64,000 bases of DNA from Lineus longissimus (GCF_910592395.1 NC_088323.1:9112001-9176000); one strand, 5' to 3'. Positions 12,746 to 24,978 are shown, counted from the first letter of the stretch. Notes: generated from the letters alone by a model not told the origin. Numbers and translations: made by a program.

Positions 12746-13185
12746 GGAAGTGAGTTTCATAATATTACCGATAATGAAAAACAATAACGGTCTAAAAACC
12801 TGTATCCCCTCGGAGCTGTGCAATATCTGTATTCTCACCTTCTTAAAGAGGTTCTGTCATAATATAGACGAAAGAAAATAATCAGTGCTATGAATGAAAT
12901 TGTCTGTAACAAATACTAAGGAATGTTTGAAGCCGGCCAGGATCAAGTTTGATGGTCTGATTTAGGTTGTATTACACAATACATGCTAAATGGTGATGCA
13001 CGGGATATAAAAGTGAGAGTGAGGACTTCGCAATCGTCCACGAATTTGCTCAGATTGAGAACTTATTTTCATCTTAGGCTTTTACCAAGCCGTTCAAAAC
13101 TCAATATTATTTATATTTGTAAGTGGGTTCCTCTACTCAGCTACATGTATTACATTAAATAAGAGTTTTGTTCACGCAGTTCAGT

Positions 13186-14195
13186 TTAAAAAAATACATT
13201 TTTTTCACACAAATGATATTTTGCGGTCAACTGTTTACTATCACCATATTTTGGCCACGCAACTATTCTTTCATTCGCACCAATAATAAGCATATGATGT
13301 GCGGCAAACTGGGCATCAACGGTCATCAATAACGTAGGCCCAGCTTCTACATTTGATTGTTCAAGGCATGGCCCTAAATCTAACATAAAAAGAAATAGAG
13401 CATGTTTTTTAGCTTGAAACTTGTAACTCTCCCTGGGGTCACTAAAAGCGACGTTGCTGCGAACCTTCGACCGATCAACGACAACGTTATAAGATCCGAG
13501 CAAAGACACAATTGGAGAGTCTCCAAATTTTTAAAAGAAATTATTAGGAAAGATAATCCACGTGGATGTATTATGCTCGTATGGTTTTTCTAAGATGGTG
13601 ATGGAGTGTTCTGGTTGATGATTTAAAGATATTACCATTCATATCACATTTTATATCTTCTAACATGATGTCATCCCTATTATGTGATTTACCTATGTCA
13701 TCTTCAGACATGAGAGAGTAACGCCTCCCGTTTAAGCTTTTAACGTACTTGAGTTTAAGAACGAATCCTATGTTCAATATTTTATACCAATCTAACCAAG
13801 ATATAGACAGGAATTTTTCCCTGTTCTTGTGATTCTGATATTTGCATCGAAAGGTTAACTCCAAGAAAATATTCTCACCGCATGAAACCATTTTGAAATA
13901 ATCGAACTTCGAATGTATCGGACCGAGGCTTTTCGTGAGTTCATCATACGGTAGAATCAACACTTGACAATTACCCTTTCTATTCAAATCCATTTAAAAT
14001 GCTCGAAATTTTTCATTAACTGATTCCTTCCATGAGGAGTCCTTACACCTTTGACATCATCACCATATTCGCCAGCAATCTATGTAAGTTCGTTGAAATG
14101 AAAACGAGATATCATTTTAAAATCTCCGCTTCTATCATCTTGGCTAAAGACGTAGACGTTACGGTGAAAACTAATGGAGTAATGAAAAAGAGCCA
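13186..14195 (-). pseudogene. broken copy of the 331-residue unknown exon
   Basis: Aligns along its length with the open exon at 32256-33251 (shared motifs LPYDELTKSLGP, FKMVSCGEN, LEQSNV, GANERI-AWPKYGDSKQLTAK). It is disrupted: a stop shortly after the start of the exon, frameshifts near 13990 and 13575, and further changes before 13509. The splice acceptor is conserved as ACAG followed by TGGCT at about 14195. The family is not recognised. Within the tandem family this member cannot encode the same protein. Confidence 0.75.
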
Positions 14196-15939
14196 CTGTA
14201 ATTATGACCCTTAACTTCGTGTGGTAAAAGACCGATTCCGTCCACGGTGAGAATTGACCAATGTCCTTATATCACGGTACGACCGATATTTGCCCCTCTG
14301 CGAGATCGACGTTTTGGTTGAAAGTTAAGATATAACATCTTCACATTATAAAGGATTAATACGCTCAAGTTACATGTAATACATTACATGTGGGAGATGG
14401 AAGGCTGCTACCTCTTTTGCTCTTGAATAGACAAACGTCATAAGTTATGCACGCATCTTGATTATATTAACCTATATTGACGTATAATGCCACTTTGAGA
14501 TGCCCTCTGTATTATTGATGTTGTGCTCCACACTGACACCCATCCCAACGGCCATGGCAATTCAGCAGAATGTACAAAACTCCGGAATCTGGGAAATCCT
14601 TACGGAAGCAATATTTATAGCCAGCCTCTTAAAAATCATGCACTGCCCTGTGGGATCTCGTGATATTTGGGTGTTCGATCGCAACGCATCTCGCGCCTTG
14701 AAGCGAATGCCTAGTATGAATTGAGCCCGAACGCTCTCGCGCCAGGCCCGAGTAATAGGAGTAAGTAGCATAAAAATAATAACTAGACACTAGACGTGGT
14801 GTACGTACGTAATCTGCAATAAAACGAATGTGTAATCATCGTCTGCCATCTCTTATCAAAAATCACATTCAGCGTCCATTTTCAGCCATAGTATAGTTCA
14901 ATCCCAAGATCCTTCGCTCGGGCCTAGCGCGAGATCAGGCACCACGCAATACCAAAAAGAACGCTGTGGCACATACTCCCGCTTAGTAATCGTATACGCT
15001 TTTAAGCAGTAAATAAAATGAGAACATCGATATCAAATATATGATAATAAGTCGTAAATTTGCGACGTCTGTCTTCTTTCTAACACAGCCGATGTGGAAT
15101 TGGTCCGTCAAAAAATAAGGCAGGTAATTTTTTCATGCATGTTGGCGTTTTCCCTAACAAAACTACAAAACCTACAAAACTAAGACCTCACACCTACAAA
15201 ACTAAGACCTAAAAAACTAAAAATTACATGAACTAGATCCCAGGCATATTGAGGAAACCAGGGCACCTTACTGCCCTCCCCCTGCTTGAGTAATGAAGTT
15301 GGAATGTGATGGACACTTAATTGTACTCAAGCAAGATAATCCTGTTAGCAGTACTATGAGAATGTTTTGATGTCTGAATTCATATCAGAATTCAACAATA
15401 CAGAGACAAATTTGAAAAATACTGTTGAATCCCTCGGGAGCTGTTTCGCATTCATGGCAACAGGGCACAGTCGGAGAGTAACAGTGAACACTGCATGATT
15501 TCCTTTTAAAGGATGCAGATACCCTATTGCTAGAAATCTTATTATTGTACAGAGCCACCCATGACTTCTCAGGCTAAACTGTGTAACACAAATGGTGGAC
15601 AATGTGTGTTTTGTGCATGATAGAAACATCCACAATGGCACTACTATTGCATCAAATACTTGTTGGATTGTAATGTTATTCCCATTACCACATGCCTATC
15701 ATAAATACACTCCATTTTAACCTATGATGATAGACCGACTGCATGCATATAAGTCTTTTTTTTAATTTTATTTTATTTATTGAAATTTTACTGTACATGT
15801 ACATCCACGTATACAATAATAGTGACGCCAGAAACATGTACAGAGTGGTGTTGGCACAGGAAATGTCCTATGTGAGCCAGCACCACAAAGTATAAATAAA
15901 CTACAGAAGAAAAATAAATATGGCATAAAATGTAGTGTA

Positions 15940-17968
15940 CTAGCACTGCCTACAGAGGGGACATCTGCAGGCAGTGACCCAAGAGCATGTATTGTCGACG
16001 GTAAAACCACCAAGCTTCTTACAATAAAAATCAATAACATTAGTTTTAAAACATGCGTGGCGACTTTGGCACCGAGCTGCGATTGGTAGCGCATTCCAGG
16101 TGCATACTATCCGATTAAAAAAAGAAGTAAAAAACGGCTCGGTCCTGCACCGTGTTTGTTTTAAAACCATGGGGTCGCCCCTACGAGTTGTAAAATTGAC
16201 GTACTCATCGACAGGCACTGAAAACTTCTGTGTAAAACAATTGTGTATAAAGAGTAGATCTAAAATTTCACGGCGAAAGGCCAGAGGTAAAAGTCCAAGC
16301 CCTGACATTCGTTCAGCATAAGATAGATCACGATCCGAGATGTGTCTTGTGGCCCGGCGCTGAACATTCTCCAAACCAGAAAGATTCCGTTTGGAGAGAC
16401 CACTCCAAGCCACTGAACAGTACTCGACTCGACTCCTGACAACACTTGAATACAATGTCTTTAACGCATCGTTGTGCTTACAATTACCAGTTATCCTTCT
16501 AATAACGTGCCAGTGTTTGTTTGCACTGTGCGCAACAAAGTCAACATGTTTATTCCACGACAAGTCATTATGCAATAATACCCCCAGGTCTTTTACCTGG
16601 TTTGCCCTCTCCAACACGCAACCGCCTAAATTGTAATGAAACTTGATTGGATGGAGGCGTCTCGTGAAACTTATAATTTGACATTTCAGAGTGTTAAAGG
16701 AGAGACCCCACTTGCTACTCCATGCCCTAAGGGCATCCAAGTCATCCTGGAAAGACAGACAATCAAACAAGTTCTCAATTACCCTGTAACACTTGGCGTC
16801 GTCCGCGTAAAGCTCCAAGCCAGTCCTCTCACTAACTGCCTCGGGCAAATCGTTGACATGTAATGAAAAAAGCAGAGGACCTGGGCCTGTTAGTGTCCTT
16901 CACTTGTCGTTTCGGAATGAATTTCTCAATGCCAACATTAAAGATGGAGTACCAGTCACACCACATAGACTCAACATCCCTCGACGTTGAATGACGGTGG
17001 GCAAAAGGCGAAACATTGCTAAACACGTCCCTAAAATATGTCTGGAGTCCTTGAAAGTCCGCATTTTTAAAGTCAAGAACCGTACGTTGAGTACCCGGCC
17101 TACGGGCTGGACGGAAGTTCATGTCAGCAATGATGGGGTAATGATCTGAGTCAAACATGAGAGGCAGCACCCTGACATGAGAGAAGACCTCTGGACAGTC
17201 AGTTAGAATAAGATCAAGAATATTGCCTTTTTTATGAGTCGGTTCATTAATCAGTTGTGTCAGAGAGAAATCACTAACGAGCTCACAGAAGCAATGCGCG
17301 GGTCCAAGGCCCGGAGCGGACACAGTATTCCAATCGATTTCCTTATAGTTGAAATCACCAAGGAGGCACGTTCGATTAAAGGCGCCCTCACAATTCAAAA
17401 GCACTTCATACAGCTTGTTCACAAACGAATTGTCGTCCGGCGGCCTATAACACACAATAAGGCCAACTTTCGGACCCGTTTGGCCATCCTGGATTTCACA
17501 AACCATAATTTCGTTATCATCCGTCTCGAATTCCTTTCTTCGCCTCTAATAGAATCCCTTGCGGACGCCGAGAAGAACGCCACCACCACATGTATCCGTG
17601 TTGCGGTCGCGACGATAAACACTGAAAAGGTTCGAAGGAAGAACCTCATTGTCGTTTATATTGTCGTCCAGCCACGATTCGGTGACGCATACAATGTCCA
17701 GATTCTCACCGATAACAAGATTCTGAAATTCAGCAAGCTTGTTACGGGACGCTGTCACAGTTTTCACACTACGAGTGTTCAGAAGACCGACCTGCACACT
17801 AGCGCCAGCGGCGGCCCTCCTCTCTTTCTTCGTATTCGAAAGGGGAGCGTTCCTGCCCGTAGTCCCGGCGGTCATACTTGTATGAGTGGTAGCCTTCCTG
17901 GTCGTAGTCCCTACGGGAGTATCCGTCGTATTCGTAATGTGAATTGTACGTGTGCGTGTTTTGATCAC
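15940..17968 (-). pseudogene. LINE ORF2: AP endonuclease and truncated reverse transcriptase
   Basis: Endonuclease motifs appear in order: LLNTRSV, CVTESWLDD, GGGVLLGVRKG, CYRPPDD, LLGDFNYKEIDW, ILDLILTD and SDHYPI. RT is entered only at its second half: FSLHVNDLPEA, the catalytic YADD motif, and a complete thumb/C-terminal region ending in a Cys-rich CRCPLCRQC. An in-frame TAG at 17546-17548 interrupts the endonuclease. Near 16880 the sequence jumps from the inter-domain linker directly to the block before YADD, with a frame change, so roughly the first half of RT is deleted. Minus strand. Confidence 0.85.
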
Positions 17969-19294
17969 GTTTCTGCCGTTGCCTGGGGACTTGGCGGCGA
18001 TATGGCCGTTGGCCGTGAGGCTTAACCTGCGCTGATGCCGCTCGAATCGCGCCCCCTGCTTTGCAAAAGGGCCGAATAATTACCCCCTGATCCCACATGT
18101 CTCTGTCAAGCACAGATTTAAAATCATGCTCAGGAACAGTGATTTTGAACGATTTCTGAGAGCGACGATCTGCTAGGATCTGGACAGATACGTTTTCCAA
18201 GACACCGTGTGCATGGATGTGATCCACAATGTCCTGCTCGGTATGCTTTGGATCTACTCTCCCGATGTAAATGTCATACAGAACAGGAGCAGCAGCGATC
18301 TTGGACGGCCCTTTAGCAGGCTGACCCCCGGATGCTCCACGCCTATTCTGCCGTTGCCGTTTGCGCTCCTGTTGCCTAACTTTCTTGGCCTGCGAAGGCT
18401 GCAAAACAAAGTCCTCGGCAGGAATATCGACGTCAGTCTCATTCACATTAACATCGGTTTCGTTAGCCCTATCCTCGGTTCCAATTGTTGCCACAATATC
18501 AGGGTCCACTGTGCCATCGGATACTTGGGATAAATCGATCTTGGACTCATTAATGTCGCTTGCGACCGTGATATCCACTGATGATTGAGACTCCGATGTG
18601 ACACGAGTAGGTTGTATTTTCAACACATTCCACAGTTCCTGGACAGTCGCTTCCAACATCTCAATGCGAAGTTTTTGACCATATACAATCCTTGATAACT
18701 GATCTATTGACAGCTCGTTCACACCATCAGTCTCAGACGTTAGAGACGATGATGCACCAGAGCCCTCACTTTTGAAGATCTTTTCAATATCCTTAGAGAG
18801 GTTTGAATCTACCACCCCAGTGCCAAGGTGATAGATGTCGTCAATCAATTTATGTTTCACCTGGCGATTGATAGGTCTTTTATCAATTAAGACCGGAAAC
18901 ATTTCACAGAGCTTACTACAGAGCCTCTTGTGTATGTCCATCAAGCAAGATTGTTCAAGTTCATTAAGAGTTCCTTTTATGTCGCCGACACGATATTGAA
19001 AAAGATTGTCCAGCGAAGCGACGAAACGCGCACTCAGGTTAGGCGTCTTTTTTTCAGTGTCACCTCCGATAAGTCCTTTAACTTCTCACTGGACACCTGT
19101 TTCTCTGGGAATCTTACGTTAAAACAGCTCGTGCACAGCCATAAATCACAATGCCTATACTTTACGTCATCTGGTGTAAGAGACGTTGCGCTGTGTGGGC
19201 ACGGCCCATTCGGGAGACCTCCGCAGCGTTCGACACCCATAGCTAGCCACGCGAAAAGATCACAATACCGCTGAATTACTATGGGCGAATACAC
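17799..19294 (-). pseudogene. LINE ORF1: PHD-like zinc finger, RRM-like domain, basic tail
   Basis: ORF1 proteins of this type bind the element's RNA. The N-terminal part (19294 down to 19034) has a PHD-like cysteine/histidine pattern: CPHSATSL, HCDLWLCTSC. A frameshift near 19080 moves the frame into the second part (18944-17799), which has an acidic middle, a basic KKVRQQERKRQRQNRRG stretch, an RRM-like domain beginning LYDIYIGRVDPKHTEQDI, and an Arg/Tyr/Asp/Gly-rich C-terminus. It overlaps ORF2 by about 170 bp in a different frame. The same plan is seen in the LINE at the right end of the window. Confidence 0.75.
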
Positions 19295-20392
19295 ACGTTC
19301 GCATGTATACGTTTAATACATGCACCGGAAAAGCACTGAGTTTTTCGGTAGACAGTCCTCAAAAACCACTGGACTAAGTCACTTGATAGATCAAATGTCG
19401 CTGAGTAGACTCCTTACCGTCTTAAAAGTCAAGTAGTGTAAGAATACGGATCACACTCCTTACTAAAATTGAGTTTTTGAGTCTTAATCCGTGAGCCGAG
19501 AAAAAAATCGTGTCGGGTGCTCATAAGTCTAGTAAAAGGATGGCCTTACCCTGAGAACCATAATAGTTTTGTATGTCTTAGTTTTGTAGTTGGGGTCTTA
19601 GATTTGTAGGTCTTAATTTATAGGTGGGATCTTAGTTTTGTAGGTCTTCGGTCTTAGGTCTTATGTTTTAGTTTTGTAAACACCCAAATGCTTCATATTC
19701 ATTGCGTTTTAAACAATATTATATATTTGTTATGTTCCATATAAGACTCAATGTGTTGATGTTAAAACATCGATATTCTTATATTGTTTTTGTAGGCTGA
19801 ATCCGCTAATAAATATGCGCCATGGCCTGTTTCGGATTTTCTTATTTCCAATTTTAGATGAGCCGCCCGGGCTTTTGCACATTCCATCTCTCACTCCGAC
19901 TTTATCTCCGAGGTTGAATTACGTTTACAGTTTTTTAGTAAAATATTCACTTAATCGACGAAAATTTTCATAGCGATGTCCGTCAGCAGTAAAGTATTTT
20001 TTTAAATTCCAAATTCTATCGATCGAGAAGCATGATAAGATGGATACAACCAGTGGCAGATCTAGGCGGGGTGCGAGAGGGGGAGCCCCCTTCCTCCCCC
20101 CTATTTTTTTGCAGAACAAATGGTACAAAATTACATGTTTTTTTTCCAGTTCGATTTCAAGTATCGTTCAATATTTAGTGCACACGATCCATCGCCGAGT
20201 CGAGCATCTTCCTCAACTCCAATGGTACTCATGATGGTTTTATCACCTCGAAGCAGAGTGTTGAAAGTTTCATACCATTCTGTGTATTTCATATGCGACG
20301 TATTGGCCAATTGTACGAGATATAGGTCACACGATCGCCGAAGAAATTTCTAACAATGATGATAAGAAAACTGAAATATTGGCTACCTGATT

Positions 20393-20660
20393 TTTCCAAA
20401 GCTGTTGTCTTGTTTTCCAGTCACGGCAATTCCAGCCCTTGGTAGCAGCATCCTTGTGAAGATAACAGGTTACTGCTTGATCATTGCCATCATGGCCGTT
20501 CACGAAGGTGTTTGAAAGGCAACCCACCTCTGAGTATTCGAGCATGCTACGCCACATCGAAGAATGCACTGAACTCGTAAGACTGCATGAGTTATGTTAT
20601 TAATGTGCATAGTCATGAAATGGAATGCAGAAAACACTAAACTTTTTGAAGCTGTGTCCA
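20393..20660 (-). pseudogene. PAN/Apple-like exon, left copy
   Basis: The minus-strand reading contains ILRCGVACSNTQRWVAF and then, in another frame, TCYLHKDAATKGWNCRDWK. This resembles a PAN/Apple module (hydrophobic LxC-x3-C, spaced cysteines and short strands). A frameshift near 20510 and loss of one cysteine (Trp instead of the Cys kept in the copy at 36 kb) break it. The exon ends in a good donor (CAG then GTAGCC), conserved in the other copy. It sits upstream, on the minus strand, of the long unknown exon, suggesting one secreted or membrane protein family. Confidence 0.45.
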
Positions 20661-20800
20661 TGTTGGTCAGCATGTGCAATAAACCCTATTTTTCATGAAT
20701 AGCATTTCCACGGTCTACGAGAACTAAATCAATAGAGATCTCTATCGGACGACCTGCTTTCTCGAGATATTGATTGTGTCATTGCAAAGGATCCACATAG

Positions 20801-22254
20801 AAAACTTTCCACAAGAAATATTTAAGGACAATTAAAGACATATGGCAACAGATCGTCCGGATTTGTAACATTTCGTATTTCCCGCGTATGACGTCACTTA
20901 TATTGTGCGTGATTTTTGCGTTGTCGTAAAGTTCTGCATTCAATGAATTTCACAAAACGATTTATTTGATACTAACAACGGTTCAATATCATTGGCAGAA
21001 AAAAACAAATGATCTGCTTTAATTGTTGTAAAATTGTCGTATTTTACAGCATACGGCAGTCAGTCGCACATGTCCTAAACACCCTCCCTGCCTGAGATAT
21101 AATTCAGGGATGATCCCAAAAGAACTGGGGAAAAGCGGGTATTCCCCCTGGTAACACCTCACTGGCTGTTAAGCTGCCATGGATTTGAAACCGACAGGAT
21201 TCCTTCTGAGTCACTTGGAGAGTCAGTTTAAATTTTGCCGGTCGATGGAAGCACCTAACGGCGCCGTATGAGTCGTACATTGATGGATGTTCCGTTGTCT
21301 GGCTTGATTTATTCATAACTTTGCCGTCTGAGATGAGGAATAACCCTGATTACGGTGAACATTCTCACTGAATTGACTCGTCCACTAGTTTTCTTTACCT
21401 AAAAAACTCATTTTCCCCTCACTTCCAAATATATTTACCCCACTATTTTTAAACCGAAAGTTCCCGGTAACGACGAAGAAAGTAGCATCATCAGCACAAA
21501 TCAATGCATAGGAATTTTAGTTTGATTCACTCCGACGGCGGCGCCACAGTAGAAATGTTACATGTTGTTGCCATTATGATGAAATTGTGTATAGAATCTC
21601 TAAAGGTTGACAAAGTTACTTGATCCTTTAATTTTTATGAACAACAATTTTATTTATACATAGATTTTCAGTGGATTTGACTGATATATTCTTTAGTGCT
21701 TTAAATTAACTTTTTAAATAATACAATACCCTGAAAAATCATCAATAAAAAACCTTCATGTACCTCCTTCTATAATTCGATTTAAAATTGATTAAAAAAT
21801 TTAAAAAAATTAATGATGATTTTGTATTCACTACAATTGTTTTTCTGGAGAAATATTTCCTTGTCTGCCTTCAAAAGAGAGCTCCCCAATAGCGAGAAAC
21901 AAAGAAAAACAATACAGTCATGTATGTCTGAAACGGCACATTACTGACATATTAAGCCTAGATAGCATCATAGCAAGCATCCATTCTACAAACGTTCTGT
22001 TGCTACCATCCAATTAATCCGATCAAGGTACCGAAAGTCCGCCACATGTTAACTTGCTAGATTTATACTCAAGCGTTATCAGCTTGAAATGGAGACCTCT
22101 GATGTGAGTCGTCCTTCCATTAACCAATATTGCTTCTCGGCGACAAGGAATATATCATAATTGGCGAACCCCATCGCATCATTTCATGAAAGATATCAAG
22201 ACAAGCATACATGTTGTATTTCGGTAACGGATTTATGTGGATTTAATCGAACGA
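20801..22254. other. AT-rich spacer, no gene seen
   Basis: After the end of Z homology the sequence becomes AT-rich, especially 21610-21870. No conserved frame, RNA gene or inverted-repeat structure was recognised. Confidence 0.4.
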
Positions 22255-22880
22255 GACTTACTGATAATAGATCTGCACATGTTTATTTGTCGGTGAATTC
22301 AGCAATGTTTTAACATTCCAATCTGCACGAGAGAGCAAAGATTAATCATTACCGACTGAGATGCTACAGCATGTACACATCCATATCCCGACGCAGTGGT
22401 AATAGTGTGATTGGTTTGCTCGCTCTCACTGCTTGGAATGGCCGCCATTGAATCTGAATGTGCTGAAATCCCCAATCTGCGTAACAATTAGACATGTTAG
22501 ACTGTTCATGTTTTTTTCTATAAAGAAATTCAAAACATGTTGTATATTTCGTTTCACGTTTTCGACTGAAAGATGTTCTCCTTCTACTGAAACAAATCGA
22601 TTTTTGGTGGTGTTATGTACTCGTAACGAATGAAACACTTCCGTATGATAAGGTTTCTTTGAAGCGCGGGGCCCTTTTACAGTTTTTATCGGTTCATAGC
22701 AGAAAGAGAAATCAATGTTCACAGGATAAACACAGGGTTACAGTACAACATACTCGAAGATTTTTAGTTAATCGACACATTAACGTCATTTTCTTTAAGC
22801 ATTCTTGCTGCATGCATATAGGTAAAGATCAGAAATGCAACACACTTGCAATGGAGTTGAAAGGGTAAATGTCGTCCCGG
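22255..22880. repeat. diverged third copy of segment Y
   Basis: Shares ordered blocks with 10910-11500 and 43270-44850: the AATAGATCTGC region, GAGAGCAAA, the CGACGCAGTGGTA region, CCGCTCTCACTGC-like and GAATCTGAATGTGCTGAAAT. More diverged than the other two, so it marks an older array unit. Confidence 0.7.
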
Positions 22881-23172
22881 GTGTACCTTGCGTGTCCGAC
22901 GTTGAAAATAGTACATTTGCCTTGTTGCAAATCACGTAATATCTTGCCGAAAATTTTCTATTTTTTCATTAGAATGTTTATCAATATGGGAGGTGAGGGT
23001 GATTGAATCCATGAAATGCAATCCAATGATGAAGAATCCAGGTTCCAGCAAATAGATTCCAAAATCTTGAGTCCAGCTCACATCAACTACCGTGTCCAGA
23101 GCATCGAGAATGCTATCATATGCAATCAAAGCTGGATCATAGTAATAGCAGAGGTGTTATCATTGTGTAATG

Positions 23173-23340
23173 AGTATAAGGAAAGTGCGATCCACGATTT
23201 CTACGATTGTTGCAGAAAAAAGGGCCAAAATCAATCAATTGGTGTTTTTCCCCTTTAAAGATGCCATAATTCCAACACAAAACCGAATAATCTAGTATGT
23301 ACTTTCCTTATACTTGAAAGACTTTCTAGTAAGATAGTAA
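23173..23340 (+). repeat. left TIR of the Polinton-like element
   Basis: Inverted counterpart of 30895-31067. The TIR contains its own fold-back: AGTATAAGGAAAGT at the very end and ACTTTCCTTATACT at 23301-23314. Confidence 0.9.
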
Positions 23341-23576
23341 AGTGTAGAGTGATAGTACCTAATGTTCACAAAAGTTTTGAAACAAAAGCAACTTAGCACC
23401 TCTGAAAACAAAATAATGTAAGTCATTTTTCTCTTGTAAGAGAATTATGCTCTACTTCTTAGTCGTGGGAATAACCTATGCAATCCCGATCTGTTGTAAT
23501 TTTTATGAACTTAAATTTATATTCTTTGAATTGTGTCAGCTGTAGTGAGTGAAATTTAATAAAACATTTTAATCTA

Positions 23577-23853
23577 AATAAAGAGTGATAGAAATCAAAA
23601 GGTTAACTGTCCATCGTGTAATAGATACGTTTTTTACAGCAATATGGAGGCTCACAGGAAGACGAAGGGGCATTTAAATAAATTAATGGTACAAGTACCT
23701 CCTCTTCCACCACTAATACCTGGTGTAGATAAGAAGCTTGCCTTTTAGACTGAGGAGCTTGTTGGCATAAAGAAAGTTGAAGGAATTGAAGTAGTAAAGG
23801 AGTTTGACAATCCTGTGGTTACCATTAGTCATTTTCTGTTAAAAGTTGCTTGA
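23577..23853 (+). pseudogene. small C2H2-like zinc-finger protein of the Polinton-like element
   Basis: The plus-strand frame is open upstream of 23600 and contains CPSC, a 12-residue spacer, then H-x5-H (MEAHRKTKGHLNKL), a single C2H2-like finger. A proline-rich linker and a short acidic tail with two VGIKKVEG/VVKEF-like strands follow. An in-frame TAG lies at 23746-23748. No ATG precedes the finger in this frame. It ends at 23853, abutting the broken integrase on the other strand. Role unknown; DNA or RNA binding is inference. Confidence 0.5.
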
Positions 23854-24355
23854 ATTGTTTATTTTAGAATTCAGTACCGTCATCAAACTGGATCTTTTCT
23901 GGTATCGCCACAACTGGTTTTGCTGCAACTGGTATCGTTGCAACCGGCACTGCCTCTTTAAATATCACTTGAAATGCATCTCTGATTTCTTCTCCCCTCT
24001 TAATCTTCATTGCCACGGCTTAAGCGAAACGACTGAACAAATCTATGACCGTTAAAATGAATCTGAATCCTTTATTCTTACTCTCAAATTTCTGCATGTC
24101 AACCAAGTCAGCTTGCCACTGTTGATCGATACATGATATCATTATCTTTCTGAAGGTGAATTTCTTAATGGCCGGTTTATGTAGTTGGTGTGTTGGTAGT
24201 GTGCATAGAAATGTTTTAACTTCTTTGTACTTAATACATTCATCATCTTCCTTTACTTGTTTCCACATTTTACTCAAATAACTGTAAGCCACAGGACTCT
24301 CGGGGTTGTAGTACAAATCCCTTAGATACTGTTCATTCCTTTGATTTTCATTCAT
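23830..24355 (-). pseudogene. rve-family integrase, N-terminal and part of catalytic core
   Basis: Starts at the ATG at 24355. An N-terminal helical/zinc-like region is followed by the catalytic core: WQADLVDM holds the first Asp (about residue 83), FRFILTVIDLFSRF is the next conserved strand, and DDGTEF holds the second. The segment between them has an unusual VPVATIPVAAKPVVA repeat-like insertion. TAA codons interrupt the frame at 24020-24022 and 23864-23866. Sequence beyond this is lost at the junction with the zinc-finger gene, so the catalytic Glu and C-terminus are missing. Retrovirus-like integrases of this kind insert Polintons. Divergently placed, 4 bp from the ATPase start. Confidence 0.85.
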
Positions 24356-24359
24356 TTAA

Positions 24360-24978
24360 ATGGGTGAAGTATTTATTCACGAACCACATAACATGCTAAT
24401 CTCTGGTGTCACCAATTGTGGTAAGACACATTTTGTTCTTGACCTCTTAGAAAAGGATTATCGTAACAAGTTCCTGAGCATAGTCATTTTCTGTCCAACA
24501 TATTTCAATAATAAGACATATGAAAGGAAATGGATTTACCAAGACAACTACGTCTACATAATCAATCCTGAAGCAGGGGCCAATAATTTGGATATTGTGC
24601 TTAAATTTGCTACTCTAACCTTTGCAGGGTCAGACACATTATTTTTAATTGATGACTATGCTAATTTGAGAGATACAAATAAGAAGGTGTCCGAGTTATG
24701 TAATCTTGCATTTTCCGGTAGACACTACAATCTAACTGTTTGGTTACTAGTTCAAAAGTACAATTCAGTTGTTAAGGACTTCAGTGAGAACATCAGACTC
24801 TTAGTCCTGTTTTTTTAACAAGGATGAATCAGCCATGAAAGATGCCTTAGAAGAAAACAGTGTTATTCATAAGACCAAAAGACAGTATTACATAGAAGAA
24901 CTTAATGTTAAAAGGGGATCAAAATTAATCATCAGGTTGCAGCATCCATTCGGGTTTACTCTTTCTTCCTCTTTCTAA
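24360..24978 (+). pseudogene. FtsK/HerA (A32-like) genome-packaging ATPase with frameshift
   Basis: The ATG at 24360 opens a P-loop NTPase: Walker A GVTNCGKTH (residues 16-24) and Walker B LFLIDD (94-99), with a following AFSGRH and a glutamine-bearing strand VWLLVQKYNS, as in viral packaging ATPases. In virus-like elements this protein pumps DNA into the capsid. A frameshift in a run of eight T (24810-24817) ends the frame at 24818; the rest of the domain continues in the next frame to a TAA at 24976-24978. It overlaps the 3' end of the next gene (minus strand) by 23 bp. Confidence 0.85.

Larger units (their letters stand above)
15754..19330 (-). mobile_element. non-LTR retrotransposon (CR1/L2-like), internally deleted
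   Basis: Minus-strand element. ORF1 (19294-17799) is followed by an overlapping ORF2 (17968-15940), a short 3' UTR, and an A-rich tail of the AAATAAAATAAAATT type ending at about 15754. The 5' end is only approximate. ORF2 lacks the N-terminal and central RT region, so it cannot mobilise itself. It is nested in the foldback-like element. Confidence 0.85.
15157..19680. mobile_element. foldback-like element with minisatellite TIRs, containing a LINE
   Basis: The left arm (15157-15232) is built of repeats of CCTACAAAACTAAGACC; the right arm (19563-19680) holds the same motif in inverse orientation in several degenerate copies. The homologous Z locus has neither arm nor contents, joining the flanks near 34318-34322. 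Tandem repeats arranged as inverted ends are typical of foldback/Galileo-type DNA transposons. The target duplication is not clean (CCCTAA on the left, ACCCAA on the right). I saw no transposase; the interior is mostly the LINE at 15754-19330. Confidence 0.65.
12755..20800. repeat. duplicated segment Z, left copy (interrupted)
   Basis: Homologous to 31495-36250. The left part (12755-15150) and right part (19681-20800) are separated by a foldback-like element carrying a LINE, which the other copy lacks (uninterrupted junction near 34318). It contains a broken copy of the long exon (13186-14195) and a PAN-like exon (20393-20660). Confidence 0.85.

Noticed and set aside
22426-22722. 98-codon minus-strand frame in segment Y
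   Set aside because: Not preserved in either of the other Y copies.
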